Assembly (NCBI RefSeq): GCF_004798865.1 | Contig: NW_025336010.1 | Span: 2,021,540-2,085,539, forward strand | DNA: 64,000 bases | Source: Varanus komodoensis | Lineage: Eukaryota; Chordata; Lepidosauria; Squamata; Varanidae | Direction of reading: 5' to 3' | Part shown: positions 51,880-62,309 of the stretch, piece by piece | How the letters are laid out: the number at the start of each line of letters is the position of its first letter | How positions within the stretch are numbered: position 1 is the stretch's first letter | The notes under the pieces: model-generated | Told to the model about the DNA's origin: nothing | Databases searched by the model: none | The model's input: only the letters and a program-made list of their open reading frames with translations | Program-made: the position numbers and the translations under genes

Positions 51880-52660
51880 AATGGCGCCTCGCTGAGACAG
51901 TAGACTAGATGAAGGCCAACAAACTGAAGCTCAGTCCTGAGAAGCCGGAGTCATTCTCAGTGGGAGGTTCCTCTGAGGGACCTCAACCTATTCTAGAAGG
52001 GTTGCTCTCCCCTTGAAGGGGCAGGCTTCTGAGGCTGTCCCCTGAGCCATCGTTCTCGCTGTAGGTCCAGGGGGCATCAGTGGCCTGGAGTGCTGTCTCC
52101 CAGCTTCATTTGGGGTCTCAGCCATGACCATATCCAGGCAGTGATAGCTTGCTATTGATCTTCTATGCTCTGGTAGCCTTGAAGCTAGATTACTGCAGTG
52201 CGCTCTGTGTGGGGCTGCCCTTGAAGACAGTCCAGAAGCAGGAGCTGGTGCAGAATTCAGCAGCCAGATTGCTAAGAGGGGCCACATGATCTGCGTGTGC
52301 AGCATTTCTGGCCTGCTTGCGTTCGCCGTCCAGAGGCTCGCAAGCCCAATCCACCATGCGCGTCTTGACCTACCAAGCCCCTCGTGGCTCGGGGAGGCGG
52401 CCCCTGCTGGCGGGCCTCCAAACTGCAGTTTGCCCGGGTGCCATGGTCAAGGCCCAGGGCTCGCCCTAGTTTTTGGCAGCCAGGCAAAGGGCCTTTTCGG
52501 TGGTGGCCCGTCAGCGATGCAACAGGCTCCCCACTGGTGCCAACTGTGACATCTTTCGGATACCATGTTTAAGGCTGTGCTCTACCACAGGGCATTTAAT
52601 TACTTACTATTATATTGGGACTGAATTAGCCGCTTAAACAGGTCTTACGATTTAAACTAT
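51880..52660 (+). mobile_element. L2 LINE fragment, about 780 bp, sense
   Basis: Degraded reverse-transcriptase C-terminus is readable: AACTGAAGCTCAGTCCTGAG (KLxLNPEK), TAGATTACTGCAGTGCGCTC (LDYCSAL), then GTGCAGAATTCAGCAGCCAG (VQNSAARL). These are hallmark L2 motifs. The 3' end runs into AT-rich sequence near 52600-52660. Confidence 0.8.
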
Positions 52661-52839
52661 TGTTGCTTTTTAACATTCGCTTGGCGTTTGCCTCTGCAGT
52701 GCAGCTCTTCTGCTTCGAGGGCAGGGAGCGACAGAAGAGCCAAACCAAACCGTGCTGGTTCTGTCCCCCCTGGGAATGCCCTGAGGCTCAGGGCCTGCAG
52801 CAAACAGGCATTCGTGTTCTCCCCTGGATCAGAGCAGAG

Positions 52840-52945
52840 CAGCCTTTCCCAACCTGGTGCCCCTTGATAGGCAACTCCCCTCCTTCCAAAGGCCAGCAAT
52901 GATGGGAGTTGCAGTCCAATGCATCAAGGAAGCAGAAGGCTGGGA
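52840..52945. mobile_element. Palindromic MITE copy with clear terminal repeat
   Basis: The left terminus CAGCCTTTCCCAACCTGGTG is the best preserved in the window. The inner right arm AATGATGGGAGTTGCAGTCC and right end AAGGCTGGGAGAGC complete it. Lies about 300 bases before the AIFM3 start exon. Confidence 0.65.
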
Positions 52946-53254
52946 GAGCTCCGAACTCGGAAGCAGTGCGCTGGTGCAGCGACTCCACTGGGGCACAAAG
53001 GGATGCGGGCGTCAGGCTTTGAGGGAGTGACTGGAGCCGGCGGACGCCAAGAAGTGCCCGAGTTCGTCCTCACGGATGGCCCTCTTTCTCGATGCAGGCC
53101 ATGAAGGAAGGCTGCAGGTGTCGGCACAGATGAGGATGTGAGGCCACTGGGCTCCTCTTGCCCCCGCCGCCCTGCCTCGGAGGTCGATGCCTCTCGGAGA
53201 CGCAGCTTGCTGACTCCCCTCCTTCCCCCCAGGACCGCCTCTGCTTGGCCCATC

Positions 53255-53285
53255 ATGGGAGGATGCTTCTCCAAGCCCAAGCCAG
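53255..53285 (+). CDS. AIFM3: AIFM3 first coding exon (gene continues beyond the window)
   Basis: The exon encodes MGGCFSKPKP plus the first base of a split codon, then donor GTGAGC. This ten-residue start, with an N-terminal glycine suited to myristoylation, is the opening of vertebrate AIFM3 (apoptosis-inducing factor-like 3, a Rieske plus pyridine-nucleotide-disulphide oxidoreductase protein); the split G base fits the next codon, valine, in the human protein. A strong pyrimidine tract with CCCCCCAG at 53222-53232 is the acceptor, so the exon (53233-53285) has a short 5' UTR and an upstream untranslated exon exists. The Rieske and FAD/NAD domains were not found in the remaining 10.7 kb, so the first coding intron would exceed the window edge, or this is an isolated exon. 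The identification rests on ten residues. Confidence 0.75.
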
Positions 53286-53289
53286 GTGA

Positions 53290-55285
53290 GCCAGCCTTGC
53301 AGGACCCCTCCTCAAATGGTCCCCACATTGCCCTCCCCGACTGGAGCGGAGCGCAAACTAGGTCACGCATGCCGACGGAGCCCTGTGGAGAATGTTAATT
53401 CGCTCTGCCCGTGCATGGAGGGATTATCAAAGCAGTCGGCCAGGCCTCTGGAAACTCTGCTCCTGCAAGGTGTGAGGCCCCGTGATTACTTGAATGGCGT
53501 ACCAAGAGCTTGGGGATGGTGGGAGGTAACCCTAAAAGCACGCGGTGGGGGGAGGGCTGGTGGGGATACAGTGGAGGAAACGATCTTCCCAAGGATTTGG
53601 TATAATCGGGAACAATATGGGAACTGGTGTAGAATCACACAGAGATGGACAGGGCTGAATGCAAAGCCGGTGGAGTGGAAAATGGGGAGAACACTGGCAT
53701 ATTACAGCGAGCACCCAAAGGATCTGGGGCTCAGGACCGATTCTCTGATTCCCCCGAGGTGGGCTTGTCCCACCTCTCCACCCCCTGGTGTGCCTCCTGG
53801 AACCCCAGCATGTAGCAGAGGCTGTGGGAACAGGAGGCCCTGGCTGGCCGTTTGGAGACTGGACGCTTCCCTTGGCCTGCAGACCTTTTTCCGCCTCTGC
53901 TTTCGGTAAGCCCCAAAGAAGAGGTGCGGCTGCTCCCTGTGGGAGGGGGGGAGGGGTGTCCCGTCTTTCCTCCAAGCATTTGCCGCTGGAAGGAACTGCC
54001 AAGTGGGGGGGAGCGACTGCGGCACGGTCGTTTCCTTGGGTGGGCAGCCCCCACCCTCTGTTGCCTGGTGGCCCCCTTGGCCCCAGGAGCTGCCCTGGGA
54101 GAAGTGCCACGCCCCAGCGGAGCGTTCCGGGTAACTCTATCTCGGGCATCGGGTTGCAGCCTTGGGTGCCTGCGGCTGACTTGGCAAAGGCTCTGCTGCT
54201 CCTTCTCCCTTTGCCGTCATCATTTATGCATCTTCATGTTTTCTTCATGCCAAGGCTCCTCCGTAGGAAACCGCCTGGCACACGCCTCTTCTTCTGTGTG
54301 GCGGCACCCGCTGGGCACCTTGGCTTTGCCCCTGCGCAGCCTTACCTTCCCGCTCCCTCGAGGCCTAGGCCGAGGCCGCTGGCCCGGCCTCCCGGATGCT
54401 GCCCCGCGGGGGTGTCACCGGGCTACGCTCAGGACCTGCTGGAGGAGCGGGCCACCTCCACCGCGAGGTGACGCAACGGCTGCCTCGGCCGACCACGGCT
54501 CTGCGTGGGCGGCGTGGAGGACAGCGCTGGAGGAGGCGGCATGCCCCTCGCGGCCCCAGGGCTCCCAGCGATGAGGCCCGATGCATGCGCCGGTCCGGAG
54601 CACCGTGGGCAGCAAACGCCTCGGAGCAGCTTTTTCCTAAGACCTCCAGGCATATCACACGCTGGAAAGCCTGGCCTGGCGCTTGGGATCCTCCATATGG
54701 CTGTGCCCGGCCCCTGTGCCCAGGTGACCCATCGGTGGGTGGCTTCGGGTCCGCCCCCTCCCCCGGCCCATTTGCAAAGGCTGGAATGCCTTCCCAGATG
54801 CGCAGGCATTAGGAGCAGGAACTGGAGTCCGCCGGCAGTGCCTGCCCCTTCGCCTTTGGCTGTGCCCACCCCCAGAGGCACCTCCTGGGCAGCCCCCGCA
54901 AAACCGCATTTGGCCCTCTGCCTGGATGAGGCTTGTCACCCGATGCAGGTCATGCCAGCCGTGCAGGGACATGGCAGGACTTTCCCTTTCTCTGCTTTGG
55001 TGCACATCTCCTCAGGTTGCTAAGCCGGAGCGATGCTGCCCTGAACCGTTAGGGACGGGGCGTGCGAGGGCGCCTGCTTGGCGGGCAGACGCGTCTCCGG
55101 CAGACCCGCTTCCTGCGGGAAAAGTGGCCGCTGCAGCATAAGCAGGGACACAGCAATGGGAGCCAGAAGGCAGCAAGGATGGGCAGCGGAGGGGGGGGGA
55201 GGGGGAGGGAGGATGTGGGTGCAGTCAATGGGAAAATTGAACCCATCGTTAGCCGTCCCGCCTCCAGGCCTATAAACGCATAGAG
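53290..55285. other. Presumed AIFM3 intron, GC-rich, no exon recognised
   Basis: Overlapping long open frames at 53.8-54.9 kb show no recognisable motif or matched splice pattern and are likely chance frames in CpG-rich DNA. A G-rich tract (about 55186-55212) could form G-quadruplexes. Confidence 0.4.
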
Positions 55286-55289
55286 GTTT

Positions 55290-57235
55290 TGGACATCTGT
55301 AACGATTTTATTGAAATAAAAACATACTACAAGAGTTACAACACTTGCCACATTACAAAATTAGAAAAATTAGAAAATTCAAAATTTTGTAAAGTACAAA
55401 TGTACAAACTTACAGGATTTCCAAAATGTACAAATCAAATTTACAGAAAGAACTTTTACAGAGTTCTCCTTGCTAAGTTCATGCCATGCGTCTTACTGAA
55501 ATTTTCTGTGCAAGAGTGTTACACAGACATTACGTAACTGGGGTATCCGCCCCAGAGAACCACGGCCAAAATTTCCTCTAACGACTTGGTAGCATCCTCC
55601 CTTTTTCTTCGTGGCTCAACCAGAAGGTCTTCTCTTGCACAAATTTTACCAAGCTGGCCACGTCAGCCAAGTTTTGTGTCTTTGTCTCCCTGTGGTGTTG
55701 TTACGGCAATGTCACCGGAGCAGGTAGATTAATCAGCCTAATCATAGACCACGGCATGGTCGGGGTCGGGGTTAGGAAACTTTAAGGAAACTTTGGAACT
55801 GTATGGGGGCGTGTGCTGGCGTGTGTCCACAACCATGTGTCGTGTGTGTGCATGTGTGTGTGCGCACACACACAAGCCTTTTGGTTTGGAGTCCCATCCC
55901 AGAAGCCTACCTTGAGTGGGAGAAAGCGCCCAGAGGCAGAGGCAGACTCTAGCACCACAGAGGCAGAGGAATGATACGTCCAAGCTTCACACCAACAAAA
56001 CCTTGTTTGGAGAGAGGGAGTTTGCATTCCAAGGAACAAGATGCACATCTGCAGCACAGCAGCCCAGCTGTGGCAGGTCTTAGCACAAGCAGCAACCTCT
56101 TCAGAAGCATCAGCCCTTCCAGGGGATCTTCCATGCAAAGGGAAGAAAATACAGTCGGATTTTAAGAATGTGGCAAATATTGCTTCTTGCTGATTTCACG
56201 GATTTCTTCGTGCTTCTGGCAGACTGGACTGGCCAGATCAGTCAGTTGGAAGAGGGCGCTTGCTGTCTTTCTGCATTTGGGGAGGCCTTCTCCTGTTTTG
56301 CCCTTCTCTGGTGGGACCTTTTGGTGTGTCCACTAAGATCGTTGAGAAAGTTGTTGAGTGGACTGGTGGGAAAAGAGAGGCTTGTGTGTAGAAGGGCAGG
56401 CAGCACATGTCCCTCTAGTGTGAAGAGGCATCTTGGGAGAATTGTGAACTTTGGAGAGCCTGCCCATAAGCTTCAGTCTTGGGTGTCACAGGGTGGAATT
56501 AATGATCGCTGCGTTCACAAATTCCTCTTTGTGGTCACCGTGCGACCGGCACTTCATGACAATGCTCGGTCTGGCCAGGAGGCTCCCCAGCTCAGTAATT
56601 TTGTCCCCGAACATGGTCCTCTTTTAATTCAGATGAATGTTCAATAGCTTCAGGGGCTTTTTTGTGCTGGGGATCCAACATCTCTGCTTCACGGACTGTT
56701 GCCACAGTCGGTCTTTCTCTTAGGAAGGATTCTTCAGGCCAGGCCCTCTTGGACAGCTTCTGGCATCCCCGCCCACACTTCAGTATTCACACGACTTACT
56801 GGAAAAGGGTCGCGGACTTCTGAAACAGTTCTCTGCACCCTGGGGAGCCTTGCCCCGTGCTGCAGAGCCGATGGGAGCTCCTTTGGCGGAGGCGGGGAAG
56901 TGGGCATCTGTAGTCGGGGGTGCATTTCCAGAAGAGTGCGGCCGCTCACTTGAGGCAGAGTCGCCAGTGGCGTTCAGATCGCACCGCTCTTGCGCGCCTT
57001 CTGTTTCGGAGCTGCGCACGTGTCTCAGGTCCTAGGTGAGCAAAAGCGGCTTCGGACTGGACTTGACCTGTGTGGGGGTGGCCGCTTGCACGCTTCCCCC
57101 GTTCCTTCGGCAGCCTGCTCAGGATTCGCTTTGATGGGCTTCGGCTCATTTGGAGCCTCATCCTTAGGCAAGGCTGCAGATGCCGAGGATAATATGGGGG
57201 CCGTAGAACTGCCCACTTCACAGAGTTAATCTAAA
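55290..57235 (-). pseudogene. mRNA-like block, probable broken retrocopy of an unidentified gene
   Basis: On the minus strand, protein-like stretches of ordinary composition run in successive frames from about 57225 to 56165, separated by several breaks (examples: ALPKDEAPNEPKPIKANPEQ; DKITELGSLLARPSIVMK; ASPVCQKHEEIREISKKQYL). They are followed by about 870 bases of AT-rich, UTR-like sequence with AATAAA at 55304-55309. No introns with consensus borders are seen. This order (coding, 3' UTR, poly(A) signal, no introns) fits an old processed copy. No poly(A) tail or flanking duplication is visible, and the source gene is not recognised; the last exon of a true minus-strand gene is an alternative. 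Confidence 0.4.
55825..55872. repeat. (TG)n microsatellite flipping to (AC)n
   Basis: CGTGTGTGTGCATGTGTGTG then TGCGCACACACACA: an alternating purine-pyrimidine tract with Z-DNA potential. Confidence 0.8.
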
Positions 57236-57239
57236 TGTT

Positions 57240-59930
57240 GCAGAGCTAATGAGGCATCACTGCGGGGTTAGTCACATACTCCAACAATAAACCTAGCGTT
57301 TACCTGCCCCCCCCCACAAGTGAGTTCACACAATGCAGCACAGCCCCATTGAGGGCTGCGTGCCCAAAACGGTGCTCAGTATGTGCCCCCGTGCATTGTG
57401 GGCTGAGCGGAAGGGGAGCTGGGAGGCTAGAGCAGCAATAGGTGCTCACCTGGAAAGTGCTGCTGCCTCTCTGCCTGCCCCTGCACCTATTTGCCTCAGA
57501 AGTTCCCTGTTCACCCACCTGCTCCTACAGATTTTATCCAGTTCTGTCAAACAGGAAAAAGGAAATACCATTTGTTGATTTGCAGTTATACTGAAAGGGG
57601 GAAGTGAACCTTCCAAACTGAGATCTGCATTTGACCCTTTAGTCAAATCAGGTGGGCTTTAAACTGGTCCCAAGCAAACCAAGCTGCTTTCCGGACCTCT
57701 GAATTGTGGCCAAGCTGAAACTTGTGACCAAGGCACACTCCCACTTTAAAGGGCAGTGTAAATGCTATTCATTAATGGAACTCTGGCGAGGTTAAATGAT
57801 CTACCCTAACGGCTCACATAATTTGCTGGATTTGTCAATTAACGAGAATCTTCCAGGATCAGAAACCCTTCCTGCGCAAGAGTTGACTGCCCTTGCAAAC
57901 TCACCCATGCAGCACGAGGCATGGAAATTGCTGTGTCAGCAGCCTGTCACAGTGCGAGATAAATGCGTGTAAGTGCTGAACAGAGATTTCTGACAGCCAA
58001 CCAGCGTTTATCTTAAGTCGGAGAGCACACTCTCGTTCCTGGAAGAGCAAACCAGCAGCGGAATGTTCTCCAGGCCTGAATGCCAGTGATGAGAACACAG
58101 TCTTGCATGTGGGATCTGCTAGCTGAGGGGGCTTTCGGACACGGCCTGGCCCTGCTGCAGCAGAGCATGCCTGCTGGAGAAAATGCACCCACGCAGCACA
58201 GGCTGGGGGCGCTGATCTGGGGGCAAGGATGCTCCTGCGGAATGGCGGAGGCAAGCTCGGCAAAATCGTGGAGGGACGGGGGCAGCCCGGGGGAAGGGCC
58301 TCCTTTTGCTGCATCTGACCTGCTCTCCTTCTGACCCAACCCTTAATTCATCTGAACCAGAGCCATCGCGTTCTAGGGCTGCCCTGGGTCTGCCCTTACT
58401 CATAAAGCTGGGCGTCCCCCCTTGCTGTGCTAACTTCTGAATGATGAATAACTTCAGATGATGAGGCCTGGCTTGCCCAAAATATGGCCCCAGGCCTCCT
58501 TCCTCTCCCTCTCGCTCTCCCTCTGACTTCTTATCCACCTTGTTGCCCTGACACTCGGCCCGCCGGAGGGGTGGGCGCACGTTAGGGATCCAGGAAGCTG
58601 CCCCAAGCCCCACTGTGATGTGGCTGCCCACAAGCACTTGCCCCCACCTGCCCCCGCGTCCACTCGGCCCAGGGACACCCCCAAAAGCGGCACACAAATG
58701 GACTCCTCCGCGAGCTCCAGGAGAGGCCTCCGGTGGCCGCCGGCGTCCGCAGGGGCCGTGCTGCCGACCCCGATGGGGACCCGGGGACCCGGGGCACGGG
58801 CACGGGTTATCCTCGGCGTGGCCCTGAGCCTGCCAGCAGGGGAAGGGGCCTGGCCAGAAATAGCGAGGTGGTGCATGGAGCATGAGCCCCACCCTCCCCC
58901 GTCGGCAGGGTCCAGGCTCCTCGGGGCACGAGAGCCGGAAGGAGGGGACTTGCGATGGATGCGGAGCCCCGCTGGTCGGGGCAGGACCGCCCCCTGCGCC
59001 TGGCTTCCTTTCCTGGCAGTGGTTGGCCAGAGGCGCGGAGCAGCCCCAGGCGTGGCCCCCGGGCAGCCTTGCCAGGGCGCCCCATGCATTTTGAAACTGC
59101 CCGCAGCCTGCTTCCCGCAGCCCTTTCTTCTGCCAGGGGAACTGGGTGGCTTTGGCTGCCGCAGGGCAACAAGGCCTTGGGGCCCAATCCGAGTCCGCGC
59201 TCCAGAGCCCCCACCCAGCTGCACGCTTCTGCCGAAGCCCCCTTGAAGCCCACGGCCACGACCTCTTCCCTGAGGGGCTCGCTTCTGCCCCCCAGCATTT
59301 CTCTCGAGGGGCAGGAAGCATTCCACACTTGCGCACGCATGTGTCTGCGCATGTGAGCACATGAAACGGGAACAGGTGGCCCCAGGGAGGTCCCTGTCCT
59401 CCGAGGAAGCAGCGCGGTGGCTTCTGGGGGAGAATACCATTTCCAAGGAGCAGTTTCTGTAAACCAAGTTGCTCAACTGTTCTTCTGTCCGGTTGGCAAG
59501 GTGCAGTTGCCCTTGGACTGTGTTTTGAAAAGTTAAGCCCCTTGGAGAACGGCAGGGGGACAGCTCTCCTATGGCAACACGATCAGTAAGTTTTTAATCC
59601 ATGGCATGTGACAGCATCTCCCTTATTGCCTCATTAACGGCTTCTTTGGAGGTGAACAGGAGTTAACTGGAGTCCTGCCAGGGCATAGCTCCAGCAAGCC
59701 TCCCCAGGGCTGGAACTCAGCCCAGCAGCGTGCGAGCTGGCAGGGAGTGCCTCGGGGCATGCGCAGAGCGCCTCTGCGCCACCCTGCGCTGTTGGGGGTG
59801 GCGCGCAAGGCCCACTGTACTAACAGGGCTTCTTAGCTGTGGGCAACCCAAGAAGAGGACCTCTGGTTTGCTACTGGGATGTGAACCGTGCATTGTTCAC
59901 TGTGCTCTGTCAACCTGACTTGTCTCGGAT
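57240..59930. other. Presumed AIFM3 intron, nothing recognised
   Basis: Includes a CpG-richer patch (58560-59300) with long minus-strand open frames of up to about 410 codons. These are proline, glycine, alanine and arginine rich, show no known motif, and are judged chance frames. A CT-rich tract lies near 58496-58525. Confidence 0.4.
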
Positions 59931-59937
59931 GCCCACA

Positions 59938-60325
59938 TTTCATAGAATGGTAGAATTGGAAGGGGGTATGAAGGCCATCGGGTTCAACCTCTGCTGTTGC
60001 AGGCTACCGAGTCGCACCATCCCACTCAGAGGGCTGCCCAGTTTCTCCTTGAATGTCTCCAGTCTGAGAGAGCCCCCCACCTCCCTTGGCAGCTGGTCCC
60101 ACTGCCCTATTGCTCTGACGGTGAGGAAGCTCTTCCTGATGTCCAGCCTGAAACTGGGTTGTCCCAACTTGATTATCCCATGTCCTACACTCTGGTATCA
60201 GTGAGAGGAGAGCTTGACCTTCCTCCTTGTGGCAGCCTCTGAGGTCCTTCTAGAGGGATCCCATGTCCCCCCTCAGTCTTCGCTTCTCAAGGCTGAACAT
60301 GCCCGGTTCTCTCAGTCTCCCTAAA
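59938..60325 (-). mobile_element. CR1 LINE 3' end, antisense
   Basis: CATAGAATGGTAGAATTGGA, GGCCATCGGGTTCAACCTCT, GGAAGCTCTTCCTGATGTCC, and CTTCTCAAGGCTGAACATGC (antisense of the FSLEK block). Nearly continuous frame with few breaks, so fairly young. Same subfamily as 11820. Confidence 0.9.
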
Positions 60326-60532
60326 TATAGCTAGACTTGCTCCAGAGTAAACATGGAGAAGACTGTGCTATGAAACTAATTTCTGTGGATGAACCAACCC
60401 CACAGTCTGGGGTAGATCTCAGCTGGGCCAAGGTGTCAGCCAGCCCTGGGCAGCGCTCTCAGGAATTCCAGGTCTCCCCTGGCGAGAATGTTTCTTGCAT
60501 ATTTTTGCCTTCAGCACCATCACATGGCCTTC

Positions 60533-60860
60533 ATGGAATCATAGAATAGTAGAGTTGGAAGGGGCCATGGAGTCCATTAGGTCCAACCCCCTGCTGGTTC
60601 CAATGTCACATTTCTCTGACAGTGAGGAAGCTTTTCCTCATGTCCAGCCTGAATCTGTATCCTACACGCTGGCATCTGCAAGAAGAGATCTTGGCTGAAC
60701 GTGCCCACTTCTCTCAGCCCTTCCTCACAGGGCAGTGTTTCCAAACCCTGGATCATTTTTGTTGCCCTCTGCTGGACCCTTTCTAATTTTTCTGCATCTT
60801 TCTTAAATCTTGGTGCCCAGAACCGGGCACAGTATTCCAGGTGAGGTCTGACTAGTGAGG
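60533..60860 (-). mobile_element. CR1 LINE 3' end, antisense, second copy
   Basis: GGAATCATAGAATAGTAGAG, GTCCAACCCCCTGCTGG, then a deletion, and GGTGCCCAGAACCGGGCACA near the 5' limit. Lies 200 bases downstream of the previous copy in the same orientation. Confidence 0.9.
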
Positions 60861-60869
60861 ATTAGAGAG

Positions 60870-61560
60870 GAACTGCTACTTCTCGTGATTTGGAAGACTA
60901 CTTTTAATGATTCGGTAACTGTCGATGGTTCCACAGCCCTCATTCAGCCCAGACTCAGCCCAGACTGAGTGTGGGTTACTGCATAGTCTGGCCCCAGATT
61001 CTGAGATTTCTGAAAGGAGAGTTCTCAGCGTGGAGACCTGGAGGCAGAACCTCTCAAGGGCCTGATAAGGGACAAAAGAAAGCAGGTCATGTTCTGCGGG
61101 TGTCTTTTAATGGGAGCTGGAATGGCCCAAGAACTTACAGGAAGCAGCCTGTTTCTCAGCACTGGCGGGGTTGTCGTGGGACCGCAGCCCATGCCTTGTC
61201 CTTGGGCTCGTGCTGCTGAGCGCCATGGCTTGTCTTGTGGTGCAAACCTCAAAGAACCCCTGACTTTTTAAGGGTTGTTTGAGGGTTGTCTGCACCCCTT
61301 GCCATCTCGGTGTGTGTGGCATGACCAGGCACAGCAAGCCTGTGGGCCCCCAACACACTGTGGTGGCCCCACAGGTGAATACTCCCACCATGGGCTGCCA
61401 GGCCGTGCCACGCAGACAGCCCGGATCAAGGGGCGCTAGTGGGGGCTTCTGTAGGAGACCCTACGCCATTGTGCGTCCCCTACACATCTGACGTGGAACC
61501 AGCATTCCCTGGCTTCCCGAGCGCTGCGGCTCCTCTCACTAGGCTGAATACATCTGTCGA
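60870..61560. other. Non-coding stretch, nothing recognised
   Basis: No exon or repeat family could be assigned between the CR1 copies and the mariner. Confidence 0.4.
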
Positions 61561-61566
61561 TAAACC

Positions 61567-62303
61567 TGACGAGGTGTGTCCAGAAAGTGATGGGAATTGT
61601 ATTTTCAGAATTCTTTTACTGAATTTTTTTACAATTGAACAGTGTCTCCTTCAAAGCAGGCACCTTGTGAGTGCACACAACGCTCCCAGTAATTTTTCCG
61701 TTCTTCATGGCATCCCTGGAAGTCTTCCGGTGGGATGGCGTTCAGAGCCCGTGTAGTGGCTCTTTGGATGTTATCCATATGGCCAAAATGGTGTCCTTTC
61801 AAACCGTTCTTCACCCTTGGGAGGATGAAAAAGCCGCAAGGAGCCAAGTCGGGGCTGAGGGGTGGATGGGAAGCCCCATGAGGTGTTTCCAGCCCAAAAC
61901 TCCCTGACGGCCGAAGCCCTGTGCCTCTGTGTGTTGTCGTGATGAAGGATCCAAGCTGAGCCGATCTCAGGTCGCGCCATCGGTATGCTTGTGCAGATGA
62001 TAGCGCAGCTTCTCCGTAAGCTTTCCTCACTATTTCCAAAGTTTCCGATGCATTTTACTCAATTTCGCACAATTTTATCGCGTGCCACTGCTCCAAACTT
62101 GCTTGCATTTTTCTGAATACGAGGCGCTTGAGCAGGGTGCCACGAACGGGAATGGCTCAACTCTGGCAGGGCTGGAACGCAGCTGATCGGTGTTCTCACG
62201 TGCACCGGGACCCCACCTGAGCGCCCTTGGCCAGCCTCTCCCGGCACAGAGCCCGTCTCAAGCGTAGGGGCTTCGTTCTCGTGACTTCCTGGACACGCTC
62301 TGT
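61567..62303 (-). mobile_element. Mariner-type DNA transposon, internally deleted
   Basis: The ends ACGAGGTGTGTCCAGAAAGT (about 61569) and, inverted, CAGAGCGTGTCCAGGAAGT (to 62301) form terminal repeats; TA follows the right end. Minus-strand frames give the mariner HTH region (ASETLEIVRKAYGEAALSS), then, after a jump, the catalytic region (WILHHDNTQRHRASAVREF; SPDLAPCGFF) and the C-terminus (FQGCHEERKNYWERCVH...YFEGD-like). At about 735 bp it is some 550 bp shorter than a full mariner, the loss lying between the HTH and the second catalytic aspartate. The usual third aspartate (PCDFF) reads glycine. It is a dead copy. Confidence 0.85.
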
Positions 62304-62309
62304 AGATCA

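Noticed and set aside
58119-59476. Long minus-strand open frames (about 340-413 codons)
   Set aside because: Composition is dominated by Gly, Ala, Arg, Pro and Ser, with no domain, no splice logic and overlapping long frames on the other strand; judged chance.
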